Assembly (NCBI RefSeq): GCF_002303925.1 | Contig: NZ_MRCS01000053.1 | Coordinates: 1 to 43,648, forward strand | Length of the DNA stretch: 43,648 bases | From: Pseudomonas sp. ACN8 | GTDB lineage: Bacteria > Pseudomonadota > Gammaproteobacteria > Pseudomonadales > Pseudomonadaceae | Direction: 5' to 3' | In this document: positions 15,699-23,549 of the stretch, piece after piece | How the letters are laid out: every line of letters starts with the position of its first letter | Numbering within the stretch: the stretch's first letter is position 1 | Position numbers and translations under genes: made by a program | Notes under the pieces: model-generated | Seen by the model: the letters and a program-made list of their open reading frames with translations, nothing else | Told to the model about the DNA's origin: nothing | The model's database searches: none

Positions 15699-16013
15699 TC
15701 ACGGCGGATCAAGCTGATCCAGCGCCCGGTTCACCGCCAGCTCCCCCAGCATGATCACCTGCGCAGTCCCCAACAGCGCATTGCGGCTCGTCCCCTCCAG
15801 ATGATCCACCAGATCGTTGGCCATGACATTGGCCGACGCCAGCGATTCACACGCGTGCACCAGCAAGGTTTCGATATTGAGTTCAGGATTGACGATAAAC
15901 ATGGAACTGGGCTTGCGCGGCGTCGCCATGATGCTGGGGTCGAGGTTGAGATCGAGGCTTTCGTATGGAGATGCCGGATCAGTGTCCGGTGGGTTGGGTG
16001 TGACCTTGAACAT
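15699..16013 (-). CDS. DUF6124 family protein
   Basis: The 104-residue protein begins M-F-K-V-T-P-N-P-P-D-T-D and continues P-R-K-P-S-S-M-F, then E-T-L-L-V-H-A-C-E-S-L-A-S-A-N-V and L-G-T-A-Q-V-I-M-L-G-E-L-A-V-N-R-A-L-D. This is the pattern of the DUF6124 family, multi-copy in fluorescent Pseudomonas and of unknown function. The linker between the N-terminal motif and P-R-K-P-S looks shorter than in the copies I recall. GAGGAG lies eight bases before the ATG. Upstream is a long leader with strong inverted repeats, which suggests post-transcriptional control. Confidence 0.82.
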   Translation of the reverse strand: MFKVTPNPPDTDPASPYESLDLNLDPSIMATPRKPSSMFIVNPELNIETLLVHACESLASANVMANDLVDHLEGTSRNALLGTAQVIMLGELAVNRALDQLDPP

Positions 16014-16148
16014 AGTGAAACTCCTCGCATCGTAAAAAGGAGCCATCACTCTCACGCTACCAAACGTAGGGTGGTGGCCATACGCAGGTTGGTAGACCGG
16101 GATGCAAGGAGACCGGCGCGCCCGAAGGCACCCTGTGCATGGCCACCA
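16014..16148 (-). promoter_or_regulatory. Structured leader upstream of the DUF6124 gene
   Basis: On the plus strand, TGGTGGCCAT (16072-16081) is the exact reverse complement of ATGGCCACCA (16139-16148). The 57 bases between hold further short pairings, among them CGCGCCCGAAGGC and CCGG repeats. Read on the minus strand, this would be a stem-loop in the 5' leader ending about 58 bases before the start codon. No codon pattern covers it on that strand. No known riboswitch was recognised. Confidence 0.45.
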
Positions 16149-16224
16149 TAAAGCAGAGTAGAAAAACGCTGCAGATGATGACGCTTTGCACCTCACATAG
16201 CCGGGCTACCAAACCCGATCACTG

Positions 16225-16530
16225 TTGTTTTCCAGCGACCGGCCAACGATAAAACCCAACCCCAAGGCGCACAAGCCGGCGGATTCTGGCGTACCTGTAG
16301 GCAACGACGCAAGGTGCTGTAGCTTGCTGGAAGTAACGCTGACAGCGCTTAAACATACATATCTCAGCCCTGAGTTTACATGGCCTACCTACGTTGAAAT
16401 TCCTAGGACTGCAGAGGAAATATCTGACGTATTTTTAAGGTTGGCGGCCGAAAGCATGAGGTTTAACTTGGCCGCTCTGATCAGGGATAACGATTTCTCG
16501 CCTGATGCAGGCGTTCTTTCAGGCATTTAG
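16225..16530 (+). CDS. Possible small hypothetical protein
   Basis: An open frame of 101 codons starts at a TTG and ends just before the toxin-antitoxin operon. The C-terminal half is protein-like (E-F-T-W-P-T-Y-V-E-I-P-R-T-A-E-E-I, then V-F-L-R-L-A-A-E-S-M), but codon use (AGG, ATA, TTA) is unlike the Pseudomonas core. No good ribosome site is seen and the family is not recognised. It could be a degraded gene or acquired DNA that came with the toxin-antitoxin pair. Otherwise the region 16149-16584 shows nothing definite. Confidence 0.3.
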   Translation: MFSSDRPTIKPNPKAHKPADSGVPVGNDARCCSLLEVTLTALKHTYLSPEFTWPTYVEIPRTAEEISDVFLRLAAESMRFNLAALIRDNDFSPDAGVLSGI

Positions 16531-16584
16531 GGTGAAACGATTACATGCGCGAGACAAGGATCGACAAAGGCAATTACCCGGCTG

Positions 16585-16619
16585 GCGACATTTGGCGTTA
16601 TGATCGCGTCAAATGTCGC
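16585..16619 (+). promoter_or_regulatory. Palindromic operator and -10 of the Xre/RES operon
   Basis: GCGACATTTGGCG and CGTCAAATGTCGC form a 13-bp inverted repeat (10 bp perfect, then one G-T pair) with nine bases between the arms. A TATGAT -10-like hexamer (16599-16604) lies in the centre. The -35 is weak. A repressor bound to both arms would block the promoter, as expected for an autoregulating antitoxin. The antitoxin ATG follows 16 bases later. Confidence 0.65.
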
Positions 16620-16634
16620 ATGGAGGTAATCGAT

Positions 16635-17111
16635 ATGCCCGCCGTCAAAAATGAAGTCGTAGGAACGGAGACAAAGCGTGTCGCCCGCAAGCCTACCGAA
16701 GTGCTGCTACATGGCCGTAGTGGCGATACGCGCATGTTGATCATTCGATACACACAGGAAGGCTTTGATCTGAGCGACGTCAGGGACATGATTTCCATAT
16801 CCGGTCTATACATGGAGCACGACCTTGTTCAGCGCATTACCGGGAAATCCCTCAGAACCGTGCAGCGCTTGGCAAAGGAGACGCAACCGGTTCGGCTGAA
16901 CCAGCAACAAAGCACTGTCGCCTTTCAATATGCGCAAGTACTTGAGCACGCCATCAATGTGTTTGGCGATCAGCCGTTGGCTGAGGACTGGCTGAAGAAA
17001 CCCTGCAAGTATCTGGAGGGTCATATTCCGCTGGAACTGATCGACAACTCGCTGGGTTTCCAGGTGGTAGAGGACTACCTGACCAGAATTGAACACGGGG
17101 TTTATCAATGA
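16635..17111 (+). CDS. Antitoxin, Xre/MbcA/ParS family (toxin-binding DUF2384 domain)
   Basis: The 158-residue protein has an N-terminal helix-turn-helix region (about residues 45-85) that includes I-T-G-K-S-L-R-T-V-Q-R-L-A-K. The C-terminal MbcA/ParS toxin-binding domain shows A-I-N-V-F-G-D-Q-P-L-A-E-D-W-L and the ending I-D-N-S-L-G-F-Q-V-V-E-D-Y-L. A perfect GGAGGT lies seven bases before the ATG at 16635, which decides the start over a longer frame. The stop codon overlaps the toxin start (ATGA), the normal antitoxin-first order of RES/Xre modules. It should neutralise the RES toxin and repress the operon through the palindrome just upstream. Confidence 0.92.
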   Translation: MPAVKNEVVGTETKRVARKPTEVLLHGRSGDTRMLIIRYTQEGFDLSDVRDMISISGLYMEHDLVQRITGKSLRTVQRLAKETQPVRLNQQQSTVAFQYAQVLEHAINVFGDQPLAEDWLKKPCKYLEGHIPLELIDNSLGFQVVEDYLTRIEHGVYQ

Positions 17112-17596
17112 ATCCTTTGCCTTGGGATGGGAAGTGGCACGCCTGGCGTCTGGATCGTGCAGTTTTCAAGGATTCATGGGATAGCGGCATTGGTGCGCAA
17201 CAATCCGGCGGCCGATGGAATCCTCCTGGCCGCCGGGTTATTTACGCTTCGGCCGACCCGGCTACGGCGATTTTAGAGGTCGCCACCCACGCAGGCTTCG
17301 ATACGCTCGACAGGGTGCCTTATGTGCTGACGTGTTTCGAAGTGCTGGATTCGAATGTCATCAAAGTTGTTCAACCTGAAGATGTACCGAACCCTAACTG
17401 GCTAATCCCATCTGAACTTTCGCCCAATCAACAGCATTTCGCTGATGAGCTACTGGCCGAACACCCGTTCGTGCTTATCCCGTCCGCAGTTACCCGCCAC
17501 TCTTGGAACCTACTCGTTAGCTGTGATTTGGCGGCGGATCAATTCAAGCTTGTTTCGCAGGAGCGTTTTGGACTGGATACCCGCTTACTGAAATGA
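17108..17596 (+). CDS. RES domain toxin (NAD-degrading family)
   Basis: The 162-residue protein shows the RES family core: W-R-L at residues 13-15, then G-G-R-W-N-P-P-G-R-R-V-I-Y-A-S and A-I-L-E-V. The likely active residues are Arg36, Tyr46 and Glu57. Characterised members (Pseudomonas putida Res, Mycobacterium MbcT, Sinorhizobium ParT) use NAD+ for phosphorolysis, hydrolysis or ADP-ribosylation and stop growth. The start overlaps the antitoxin stop by four bases, so the two are translationally coupled. All expected residues are present, so the toxin looks intact. AT-rich codon use relative to neighbours suggests the pair was acquired. Confidence 0.93.
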   Translation: MNPLPWDGKWHAWRLDRAVFKDSWDSGIGAQQSGGRWNPPGRRVIYASADPATAILEVATHAGFDTLDRVPYVLTCFEVLDSNVIKVVQPEDVPNPNWLIPSELSPNQQHFADELLAEHPFVLIPSAVTRHSWNLLVSCDLAADQFKLVSQERFGLDTRLLK

Positions 17597-17694
17597 ATGA
17601 GAATGTCGAACTTGCCCACCAGAACCTCAAATGCAGCCTGTCGCGTGTGATCTCTACGCTGCACACCTACTGAACACCTGCTCCACCCCCCTCC

Positions 17695-17710
17695 TATCCC
17701 CCAAGGGATA
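17695..17710. promoter_or_regulatory. Short palindrome upstream of the polyamine ABC operon
   Basis: TATCCC-CCAA-GGGATA is a perfect 6-bp inverted repeat about 75 bases before the ATPase start. It may be an operator for the ABC/aldehyde dehydrogenase operon. The region has no clear sigma-70 or sigma-54 promoter that I can defend. Confidence 0.3.
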
Positions 17711-17783
17711 TATACACCGCAAAACCCCGATTGCTAGTTTGGCCCCCGACGCACTGATTCATCACTGCAAGGGAGCCCGCCTC

Positions 17784-18899
17784 GTGAACAACACCCCGCC
17801 AAGCGATATCGAATTCTGCAATGTGGTCAAACGCTATGGCGAGGTGCAGGCCGTCAGCGGTCTGGATTTCGCGGTGCGGCGTGGCTCGTTTCATTCCTTT
17901 CTCGGCGGTTCGGGCTGCGGCAAGACCACCACCCTGCGCATGATCGCCGGCTTCGCGCAGCCCACCAGCGGCGAGGTCCGTCTGGCCGGCAAGAGCGTGG
18001 CCGGTGTGCCGGCCTTCGAGCGGCCGGTGAACATGGTGTTCCAGCATTACGCGTTGTTCCCGCATCTGACCGTGGCGCAGAACATTGCCTACGGCCTGCG
18101 TTATCGCAATCCACGCCCGGACAAAAAGCAGCAACTGCGCATGGCCGATGAAGCGCTGGAGATGGTGCGTCTGAGCGGCTTTGGCCAGCGCAAGCCGAGT
18201 GAATTGTCCGGCGGCCAGCAACAGCGTGTCGCCCTCGCCCGCGCCTTGGTCAACAAGCCGACAGTGTTGCTGCTCGACGAGCCGCTGGCCGCGCTGGACC
18301 GCAAGCTGCGCAAGGAGATGCAGTCAGAATTGCTGCGTCTGCAACGGGAGGTCGGCATCACCTTCGTGCTGGTCACCCATGACCAGGAAGAAGCCCTGTC
18401 GATGAGCGACAGCATCAGCGTGATGCACAACGGTTCGATCATCCAGACCGCCACCCCGGAACAGCTCTACGAAGCCCCGGCCAGCCGTTACGTGGCCGAC
18501 TTTATCGGCGAGTCCAACCTGTTCGACGGCACCGTGCGCCAGCTCAACGGCAACTCGGTGGTGCTGCGTACCGAGCAGGGGCTGGAGCTGACCAGCCCCC
18601 TCACCCCCACCGGCAAAGGCCTGACCGCCAATGCCGCCGGTTGCATTGCGGTGCGCCCGGAACTGATCAGCATCGCCGGCGCCAACGCCGAGATGGCCCG
18701 GGAAGTGAAGCTGCAAGGCAGTGTCGAGGACCGCATCTACCTGGGCAATTGCACCGAATACCGCGTGCGCACCCAGGCCTTCGGCGTGGTCTGCGTGCGG
18801 GTGCCGCGCCAGCAGGATCACGGCGCCAATGCATTCGAACACGGCGCAGCGGTTCGCGTCGGCTGGGATCACGCCAATGGGTTGGCCATGGCGTTGTAA
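17784..18899 (+). CDS. ABC transporter ATP-binding protein, polyamine (PotA) type
   Basis: The 371-residue protein has Walker A G-S-G-C-G-K-T-T, the Q-loop in F-Q-H-Y-A-L-F-P, the signature L-S-G-G-Q-Q-Q-R, Walker B V-L-L-L-D-E-P and the switch His in V-T-H-D-Q-E-E-A. The C-terminal TOBE domain (about 290-370) is the PotA/MalK-type regulatory extension. GGGAG precedes the GTG at 17784, which I prefer to the longer frame that starts at 17631. It is first in a five-gene operon with a binding protein, two permeases and an aldehyde dehydrogenase. Import of spermidine/putrescine or a related amine is inferred from the subfamily. Confidence 0.9.
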   Translation: MNNTPPSDIEFCNVVKRYGEVQAVSGLDFAVRRGSFHSFLGGSGCGKTTTLRMIAGFAQPTSGEVRLAGKSVAGVPAFERPVNMVFQHYALFPHLTVAQNIAYGLRYRNPRPDKKQQLRMADEALEMVRLSGFGQRKPSELSGGQQQRVALARALVNKPTVLLLDEPLAALDRKLRKEMQSELLRLQREVGITFVLVTHDQEEALSMSDSISVMHNGSIIQTATPEQLYEAPASRYVADFIGESNLFDGTVRQLNGNSVVLRTEQGLELTSPLTPTGKGLTANAAGCIAVRPELISIAGANAEMAREVKLQGSVEDRIYLGNCTEYRVRTQAFGVVCVRVPRQQDHGANAFEHGAAVRVGWDHANGLAMAL

Positions 18900-18938
18900 A
18901 TCATCGATTCGTTTCATCAACCGGATGTGGAGCGTGCT

Positions 18939-20081
18939 ATGGACCAGAAGACTTTTATAAAAACCCTGCGCAGCTGGCAGAACGGCTCGATCAGTCGTCG
19001 CGATTTCCTTGGCCGCACCGGCCTGGGGATCGCCGCCGCCGTGGTCGCCACCCACATGCCCGGCCTGCTGACCTCCACCGCCGAGGCTGCCGAGCAAACC
19101 AAGCTGGGTGATCGCCTGTCGCTGGCGACCTGGCCGAACTACCACAGCCAGGAAAACCTCGATGCTTTCGCCAAGACCACTGGCGCCCGGGTGTCGATGA
19201 GCGTGTTCGGTTCCAACGAAGAAATGCTCGCCAAACTGCAGGCCGGCGGCAGTGGCTGGGACGTGCTGGTGCCGACCAACTACACCATCAGCACCTACGT
19301 CGGACTGGGGTTGATCGAGCCGCTGGACCTGTCGCGCATTCCCAACTTCGACGCCTCGGCCTTCCAGCAGAAATTCATGGCCCAAGGCACGGTAGACGGC
19401 AAGGTCTACGCGGTGCCGAAAAACTGGGGCACCACCGGCATGCTCTACGACGCCGGCAAGCTGAAAAACGGCCCCGCCAGCTGGAAGGAATTCTGGGCCG
19501 CCGCCCAAGGCCCGGCCAGTGGCCGCACGATCGTTCACGACTACCAGTTGACCGCCATCGGCAACGCGCTGAAAAGCTTCGGCTACAGCTTCAACTCCCT
19601 GGACCCGAAAGAACTGGCCGACGCGGAAAAACTGCTGATCGAGACCAAGCCGCACCTGTTCGCGATCAGCTCCGACATCCAGCCATCGATGCGCAGCGGC
19701 GATGTCTGGCTGGCGATGTCCTGGACCGGCGATGCCTCGCAACTGCACCGCGACAACGCGCAAATGCAGTTCGAACTGGGCAAGGAAGGTGGCGAGTTGT
19801 GGAGTGATTTCTTCGCGATTCCTAAAAGCTCGGAGCACAAGGACGCCGCCTACGCCTTCATCAACTACCTGCTCGATCCGCAGCACAACAAGCTGGAAGT
19901 GCTGAGCCACGGCTACCCGAGTGGCGACAAACGTGTCGACGCGCTGCTGCCGGTGGCGATGCTCGACGATCCGATCATGTACCCGGCCGCCGAGGCCCTG
20001 AGCCCGCTGGAGTTCGGTGCCGCCGCGACGCTGACCAGCCCGGCGCGCGCCGAACTGATGGCGCGCTTCAAGTCCGCCTGA
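18939..20081 (+). CDS. Periplasmic binding protein, spermidine/putrescine (PotD) type, with Tat signal
   Basis: The 380-residue protein starts with a twin-arginine signal: S-R-R-D-F-L-G-R at residues 19-26, then a hydrophobic stretch to about residue 52 (T-A-E-A-A). Export of the folded protein by Tat is therefore likely. The mature part has the PotD pattern S-L-A-T-W-P-N-Y-H, later V-L-V-P-T-N-Y-T-I and W-L-A-M-S-W-T-G-D. GGAG precedes the ATG at 18939 by six bases. It is the second gene of the ABC operon. A Tat rather than a Sec signal is notable for a polyamine-binding protein, although it occurs in related Pseudomonas proteins. Confidence 0.9.
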   Translation: MDQKTFIKTLRSWQNGSISRRDFLGRTGLGIAAAVVATHMPGLLTSTAEAAEQTKLGDRLSLATWPNYHSQENLDAFAKTTGARVSMSVFGSNEEMLAKLQAGGSGWDVLVPTNYTISTYVGLGLIEPLDLSRIPNFDASAFQQKFMAQGTVDGKVYAVPKNWGTTGMLYDAGKLKNGPASWKEFWAAAQGPASGRTIVHDYQLTAIGNALKSFGYSFNSLDPKELADAEKLLIETKPHLFAISSDIQPSMRSGDVWLAMSWTGDASQLHRDNAQMQFELGKEGGELWSDFFAIPKSSEHKDAAYAFINYLLDPQHNKLEVLSHGYPSGDKRVDALLPVAMLDDPIMYPAAEALSPLEFGAAATLTSPARAELMARFKSA

Positions 20082-20112
20082 TCGCCTGACCATGGCCAAT
20101 GAGGAGTCACCC

Positions 20113-21030
20113 ATGAATGCCGCCGCCCACCCGCAAACGGTGCAGCCGGGCCATACCCTGCCGGTCGAGGTTCGCCAACGGCGCAGCCTCGGCCGGCGCA
20201 TCACCCTGCTGATGCTCTTGCCTTCGACCCTGTGGTTCCTGCTGCTGTTGTTGATGCCGCTGGTGATCATCCTGGTCTTCAGCTTCGGCGAGCGCAGCGC
20301 CGTGGGCGGTTACGCCGGTGGCTTCACCCTGGCCAACTACCTGAACCTCGGCTCTCGCGGCGCGGCGTTCAGCAATACGCTGATGCTGGCGCCGCTGGGC
20401 ACCCTGGTGTGCCTGGTGGCGGCTTATCCGCTGGCGTACTTTCTGGCGGTCAAGGTCACGAGGAACCGTTCGCTGTTGCTGACCCTGGTGATCGTGCCGT
20501 TCTGGACCAGCTTCCTGATCCGCACCTACGCGTGGATTTTCATCCTCAGCGGCAAGGGCATTCCGGCGCTGCTGGCCAGCCTGGGGCTTGAGGATGTGCG
20601 GCTGATCAACACACCATGGGCGGTGCTGATCGGCATCGTCTACGGCTACCTGCCGCTGATGGTGTTCCCGATCTACGTCAGCCTGGAAAAACTCGACAAG
20701 CGCCTGCTCGAAGCGTCCGCCGACCTCGGTGCCAGCGCCTTCGAAAGCTTTCGCCGGATCACCCTGCCGCTGTCCGCGCCGGGGATCATCACCGGGGTGA
20801 TGCTAGTGTTCATCCTGTTGATGGGCGAGTTCCTGATCCCGGCCATTCTCGGTGGCGGCAAGGTGTTCTTTGTCGGCAACGCGCTGGTCGACCTGTTCCT
20901 GCAATCGCGCAACTGGCCATTCGGCAGTGCGCTGGCCATGACGCTGGTGGCGATGATGCTGCTGATTATCGGCGTGTACCTGAAACTGGTGGCGCGCTAC
21001 GGCGGCCGCCCTGCCGACGGAGGCCTGTGA
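20113..21030 (+). CDS. ABC transporter permease, PotB type
   Basis: The 305-residue protein has about six membrane segments. The cytoplasmic EAA loop is L-L-E-A-S-A-D-L-G-A-S-A-F-E-S-F-R-R-I-T-L-P, which contacts the ATPase. The N-terminal cytoplasmic tail of about 25 residues is typical of PotB-like permeases. GAGGAG at 20101-20106 decides the ATG at 20113 over an upstream in-frame start. It is followed immediately by the second permease (gap of one base). Confidence 0.92.
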   Translation: MNAAAHPQTVQPGHTLPVEVRQRRSLGRRITLLMLLPSTLWFLLLLLMPLVIILVFSFGERSAVGGYAGGFTLANYLNLGSRGAAFSNTLMLAPLGTLVCLVAAYPLAYFLAVKVTRNRSLLLTLVIVPFWTSFLIRTYAWIFILSGKGIPALLASLGLEDVRLINTPWAVLIGIVYGYLPLMVFPIYVSLEKLDKRLLEASADLGASAFESFRRITLPLSAPGIITGVMLVFILLMGEFLIPAILGGGKVFFVGNALVDLFLQSRNWPFGSALAMTLVAMMLLIIGVYLKLVARYGGRPADGGL

Positions 21031-21031
21031 C

Positions 21032-21859
21032 ATGTGGCTGCGCAGCTATTCGACCTCGCTGTACCTGTTCCTCTACGCGCCGATTGCCTTGATCGTGCTG
21101 TTCAGCTTCAACGCCGGGCGCAGCGGCCTGGCGTTCCAGTGCTGTTCGGTGCAATGGTTCGGCACCGCGTTCGGCAACCCGTTCATCATGGAAGCCCTGG
21201 GCAACAGCGCGCTGATCGCTTTCAGTTCAGCAGTGATTGCCACGCTGTTCGGCACCCTGGCGGTGTTCGGCCTGCAGCGCTGCGGCGCCAAAGTACGCCT
21301 GATGTTCGATGCCCTGACCTACTGCGCGATCATCGTCCCGGGCATCGTCATCGGCATCTCGACGCTGATCGCCTTCATCAGCCTGTTCGACCTGATCAAC
21401 CCGCTGCTGGCGAGCTGGCTGCCGACTGTGCCGAAGCTGAACATGGGCTTCTTTACGGTGATCGCCGCGCATTCGTTGTTCACCATGGCCCTGGTGATGG
21501 TGATCGTGCGCAGCCGCGTCGATTCGCTGGACAAGGCCTTGCTGGAAGCGTCGGCGGACCTGTACGCGCCACCGATGGACACCTTCTGGCGCGTGACCCT
21601 GCCGCAGATCAGCCCGGCGATCATGGCCGGGTTCCTGCTGGCCTTCACCTTCAGCTTCGACGATTTCATCATCGCCTTCTTCGTCGCCGGCTCGGAAACG
21701 ACGCTGCCGATCTACATCTTTTCTTCCATCCGCCGCGGCGTGACGCCGGAGATCAACGCGATCTCCACGGTGATCATCTGTGTGTCGCTGGCTTTGCTGT
21801 TCACTTCCCGCCATCTGCAAAACCGCCGTACCGGCGTTCAGGAGTCGCACCATGCGTGA
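21032..21859 (+). CDS. ABC transporter permease, PotC type
   Basis: The 275-residue protein has six predicted membrane segments and an EAA loop (A-L-L-E-A-S-A-D-L-Y-A-P-P-M-D-T-F-W-R-V-T-L-P). It forms the pore with the preceding permease. The 3' end overlaps the aldehyde dehydrogenase start by eight bases, so the transporter and the enzyme are translationally linked. Confidence 0.92.
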   Translation: MWLRSYSTSLYLFLYAPIALIVLFSFNAGRSGLAFQCCSVQWFGTAFGNPFIMEALGNSALIAFSSAVIATLFGTLAVFGLQRCGAKVRLMFDALTYCAIIVPGIVIGISTLIAFISLFDLINPLLASWLPTVPKLNMGFFTVIAAHSLFTMALVMVIVRSRVDSLDKALLEASADLYAPPMDTFWRVTLPQISPAIMAGFLLAFTFSFDDFIIAFFVAGSETTLPIYIFSSIRRGVTPEINAISTVIICVSLALLFTSRHLQNRRTGVQESHHA

Positions 21860-23324
21860 TCAGCTCTACATCAACGGCGAATGGGTCAGCCCGGACCTTG
21901 GCGGCTATCTGGATGTGATCGACCCGGCTACCGAACAGGCCTTCCACCGCGTGGCGGCAGGCACCGAAGAAGACGTCGACCACGCCGTGCGTGCGGCCCG
22001 GCGCGCCTTCGACAATGGCTGGGGCCAGACCAGCGGCGCCGAGCGCGGGCAGTGGCTGGAGGCGCTGGCCGATGAACTGGAAAGTGGCCAGCAGGCGCTG
22101 GCGGAACTGGAAGTACGCGACAACGGCAAACCCTTGCCCGAAGCGCAGTGGGACATTGGCGACGCGATTGGTTGCTTGCGTTACTACGCCGGTCTGGCCC
22201 GCGATCTGGACCAGCAACAGGACCAACCGCTGGCCTTGCCGGATGAGCGTTTTCGCTGTCGCCTGCGCCACGAGCCGATTGGCGTGGCCGGGCAGATCAT
22301 TCCCTGGAACTACCCGCTGCTGATGGCCGCGTGGAAGGTCGCGCCAGCCTTGGCCGCCGGGGCCACAGTGGTGTTGAAGCCGTCCGAGCTGACGCCGCTG
22401 ACCGCCCTGGAACTGGCGGCCGCCGCCGATCGTATCGGCTTGCCCGCCGGGGTGTTGAACCTGGTCACCGGCCTCGGCGCCGATGCCGGCAGCCCGCTCA
22501 CCGAGCATCCGGGGGTGGACAAGCTGGCCTTCACCGGCAGCGTGCCCACCGGGGCGAAAATCATGTCGGCGGCGGCGCGGGACATCAAGAACATCAGCCT
22601 GGAACTGGGGGGCAAGTCTGCGTTCATCGTGTTCGAGGACGCCGATGTCGACGCCGCCGTGGAGTGGATTCTGTTCGGGATTTTCTGGAACCAGGGCCAG
22701 GTGTGCAGCGCGACTTCACGCCTGCTGGTGCAGGAAGCCATCGCCCCGCGCCTGATCGAACGGCTGGTGGAAGAAACCCGCAAGATCAGCATTGGCCCGG
22801 GCATGCAGCCCGGCGTGCTGCTCGGGCCGCTGGTCAGCCAGGGCCAGTACGACAAGGTGCTCGGTTTCATCGACCAGGGCCTGGCCAGCGGCGCCCGTTT
22901 GCTCACCGGCGGACGGCGACCGGCGCATCTGGCCGAAGGGTATTTCATCGAGCCGGCAATCTTCGACGAACCGGGGCACAGCAGCATTCTGTGGCGTGAA
23001 GAAGTGTTCGGCCCGGTGCTGTGCATCAAGCGCTTCAAGACCGAAGAGCAGGCGCTGCAAATGGCCAACGCCAGCCGCTTCGGCCTGGCCGCCGCCGTGA
23101 TGAGCGCGGACCTGCAGCGCACCGCCCGGGTCGCCAACCAATTGCGCGCCGGCATCGTCTGGGTCAACTGCTCGCAACCGACCTTCGTCGAAGCGCCCTG
23201 GGGCGGCATGAAACACAGCGGCATCGGCCGGGAACTGGGGCAATGGGGGTTGCACAATTATCTTGAGGTCAAGCAGGTGACTGAGTACATCAGTGACCAG
23301 CCTTGGGGGTGGTACTTGAAGTAA
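21852..23324 (+). CDS. Aldehyde dehydrogenase family protein linked to amine uptake
   Basis: The 490-residue NAD(P)-dependent aldehyde dehydrogenase shows I-P-W-N-Y-P-L (substrate/cofactor entrance), K-P-S-E at the cofactor site, catalytic Glu251 in L-E-L-G-G-K and nucleophile Cys285 in G-Q-V-C-S. The spacing of 34 residues is that of betaine/gamma-aminobutyraldehyde dehydrogenases. Linked to a polyamine-type importer, it probably oxidises an aminoaldehyde made from the imported amine. The enzyme that would make that aldehyde is not in this operon. A REPIN begins 10 bases after the stop. Confidence 0.9.
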   Translation: MRDQLYINGEWVSPDLGGYLDVIDPATEQAFHRVAAGTEEDVDHAVRAARRAFDNGWGQTSGAERGQWLEALADELESGQQALAELEVRDNGKPLPEAQWDIGDAIGCLRYYAGLARDLDQQQDQPLALPDERFRCRLRHEPIGVAGQIIPWNYPLLMAAWKVAPALAAGATVVLKPSELTPLTALELAAAADRIGLPAGVLNLVTGLGADAGSPLTEHPGVDKLAFTGSVPTGAKIMSAAARDIKNISLELGGKSAFIVFEDADVDAAVEWILFGIFWNQGQVCSATSRLLVQEAIAPRLIERLVEETRKISIGPGMQPGVLLGPLVSQGQYDKVLGFIDQGLASGARLLTGGRRPAHLAEGYFIEPAIFDEPGHSSILWREEVFGPVLCIKRFKTEEQALQMANASRFGLAAAVMSADLQRTARVANQLRAGIVWVNCSQPTFVEAPWGGMKHSGIGRELGQWGLHNYLEVKQVTEYISDQPWGWYLK

Positions 23325-23333
23325 AAAAGTCAA

Positions 23334-23427
23334 CTGTAGGAGCGAGCCTGCTCGCGATAGCGGTCTGTCTGCCAACATCCCTGTTGGATGTGCCGGCCTC
23401 TTCGCGAGCAGGCTCGCTCCCACAGGG
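23334..23427. repeat. REPIN
   Basis: Inverted pair of the GAGCGAGCCTGCTCGCGA family with an internal ACATCC/GGATGT dyad, just after the aldehyde dehydrogenase stop codon. A degenerate half-element (CTGTGGGAGCAGGCTTGTG) follows near 23470. Confidence 0.9.
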
Positions 23428-23549
23428 ATTGTGGCGGGCCGTGGGGTTAGCGTTCACTGAAGATCAAACTGTGGGAGCAGGCTTGTGACAACGGGTTATC
23501 CACGCGTAACTTGAATAACCCGCCCTTCAAGACACGCCGGAGTTGATCC

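Noticed and set aside
18324..20270. A minus-strand open frame of about 648 codons opposite the ABC genes
   Set aside because: It spans parts of two real genes on the other strand and shows no motif or ribosome site.
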